Assembly (NCBI GenBank): GCA_002070645.1
Contig: MWDQ01000138.1
Span: 1-44,058 of the forward strand
Source: a candidate division TA06 bacterium ADurb.Bin131
GTDB taxonomy: Bacteria > Ratteibacteria > UBA8468 > B48-G9 > DTJG01
DNA: 44,058 nucleotides
Direction: 5' to 3'
Shown: piece by piece, positions 43,565 to 44,058 of the stretch
Layout: the number at the start of each line of letters is the position of its first letter
How positions within the stretch are numbered: the first letter of the stretch is position 1
Made by a program: the position numbers and the translations under genes
The notes under the pieces: generated by a model
Databases searched by the model: none
The model's input: the letters and a program-made list of their open reading frames with translations, nothing else
What the model was told of the DNA's origin: nothing

Positions 43565-44058
43565 TTTCTATCCGTTATGATGGTTTATCTATGGTATATC
43601 TTTTACAATAATTTTATCACAGGTCTTCATTTTCTTAAACCGTGATAATGCATTAATTTTCGATTAAATATTTTAAGGAAATAAAATCCCACAGTGAAAT
43701 AAATAAAATCAATAGTCAGGAATGATGTTTATCCTATAGAAATTGAAATGTATCTTTGTTTCTATAGCCCGTTTGCCCTCACACAGAAACAGGAATCTGG
43801 AAACTATAAAATTGGGTTATATTTACTGACTAAATCAGCATTTTAATGGACAAAAGTCCTCTTTGGTGGACTACCTAAAACTCAACTGGAACCAGTTTAT
43901 AGAAGAATTGGAGATTTGGCAAGAGGTAAAGGAGTGTACCATATTCAAAGCATAAAATATTTATGAAAACTTACCCAAACCGTAAGGAAATTAAATCAAC
44001 CGTAATTTCTTACACAACCGCCATTTAATTTTCCATATCCACATACATCTACCCGAAA
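43565..44058. other. 494-nt A/T-rich end region without a supported gene
   Basis: Apart from the murA promoter I see no Shine-Dalgarno-led frame of useful length on either strand. A 9-bp inverted repeat CTATAGAAA/TTTCTATAG lies at 43734-43742 and 43759-43767. At 43848-43964 a short plus-strand frame reads LFGGLPKTQLEPVYRRIGDL and stops soon after; it has no start codon and may be a gene remnant or chance. The region may be the edge of a divergent or decayed locus. Confidence 0.6.
43611..43639 (-). promoter_or_regulatory. Extended -10 promoter of murA-dapB
   Basis: Minus strand TG-A-TAAAAT (-10 at 43611-43616, with the TG extension), a 17-nt spacer and a weak -35 TTTAAG (43634-43639). Start about 45 nt upstream of the ATG. 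Confidence 0.5.

Overview
The window is a gene-dense, roughly 38-40% GC bacterial segment in which every convincing protein gene and the one tRNA lie on the minus strand, so transcription runs from high to low coordinates. Three features point to the PVC/Omnitrophota side of the bacterial tree: prepilin-type proteins with an H-X(n)-DG-like C-terminal motif, a PilM / Amuc_1100-like / secretin cluster, and LL-diaminopimelate aminotransferase (DapL). This placement is an inference and I would not name a genus. T2SS/T4P secretins and pseudopilins indicate a diderm envelope.

Layout in transcription order. (1) 43565-44058: no supported gene; an extended -10 promoter for murA lies at the left edge. 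(2) 43564-41487: murA-dapB (peptidoglycan and lysine/DAP). (3) 41372-39751: dapL-purE. (4) 39514-37473: a LacD-like class I aldolase coupled to 6-phosphofructokinase (glycolysis). (5) 37093-30652: ilvD-thiC-def-nadB-gltA-like, an operon with 1-nt gaps and 4-nt overlaps. (6) 30403-29639: a slipin. (7) 29368-22444: tyrA-proB-proA-nadD-pheS-pheT-zapA followed by initiator tRNA. (8) 22128-2608: a very long secretion/pilus operon: a PilM-PilN fusion, an Amuc_1100/PilO-like protein, a coiled-coil GspC/PilP-like protein, a PilQ-like secretin, an Asn/Asp-rich HEAT-repeat exported protein, then GspD-E-F-G-H-I-J-K-L-M, and finally DNA polymerase I. (9) 2302-94: three tandem pseudopilins behind good sigma70-like promoters, ending in a textbook intrinsic terminator.

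The most unusual region is 2.6-22.1 kb. One ATPase (GspE), one platform protein (GspF) and one GspG-K pseudopilin set are encoded together with two inner-membrane scaffolds (PilM/N-PilO-PilP-like and GspL-GspM) and two secretins. The PilP/GspC-like subunit has a predicted cytoplasmic coiled coil of several hundred residues enlarged by a near-identical 304-nt duplication. gspH is split by a -1 frameshift at a T9 run that reads as a U UUU UUC slippery site. The three downstream pseudopilins could be pilins or substrates of this machine (inference).

Intergenic gaps repeatedly carry a G/C-run palindromic repeat family (CCCCCT...AAAGGGGG type) and a second family containing GTTCACTACATC. A 33-nt sequence near GGGGTCAACTCTTGAC occurs twice (1-33 and 8854-8886). 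No CRISPR array, complete insertion sequence, prophage or riboswitch was seen.
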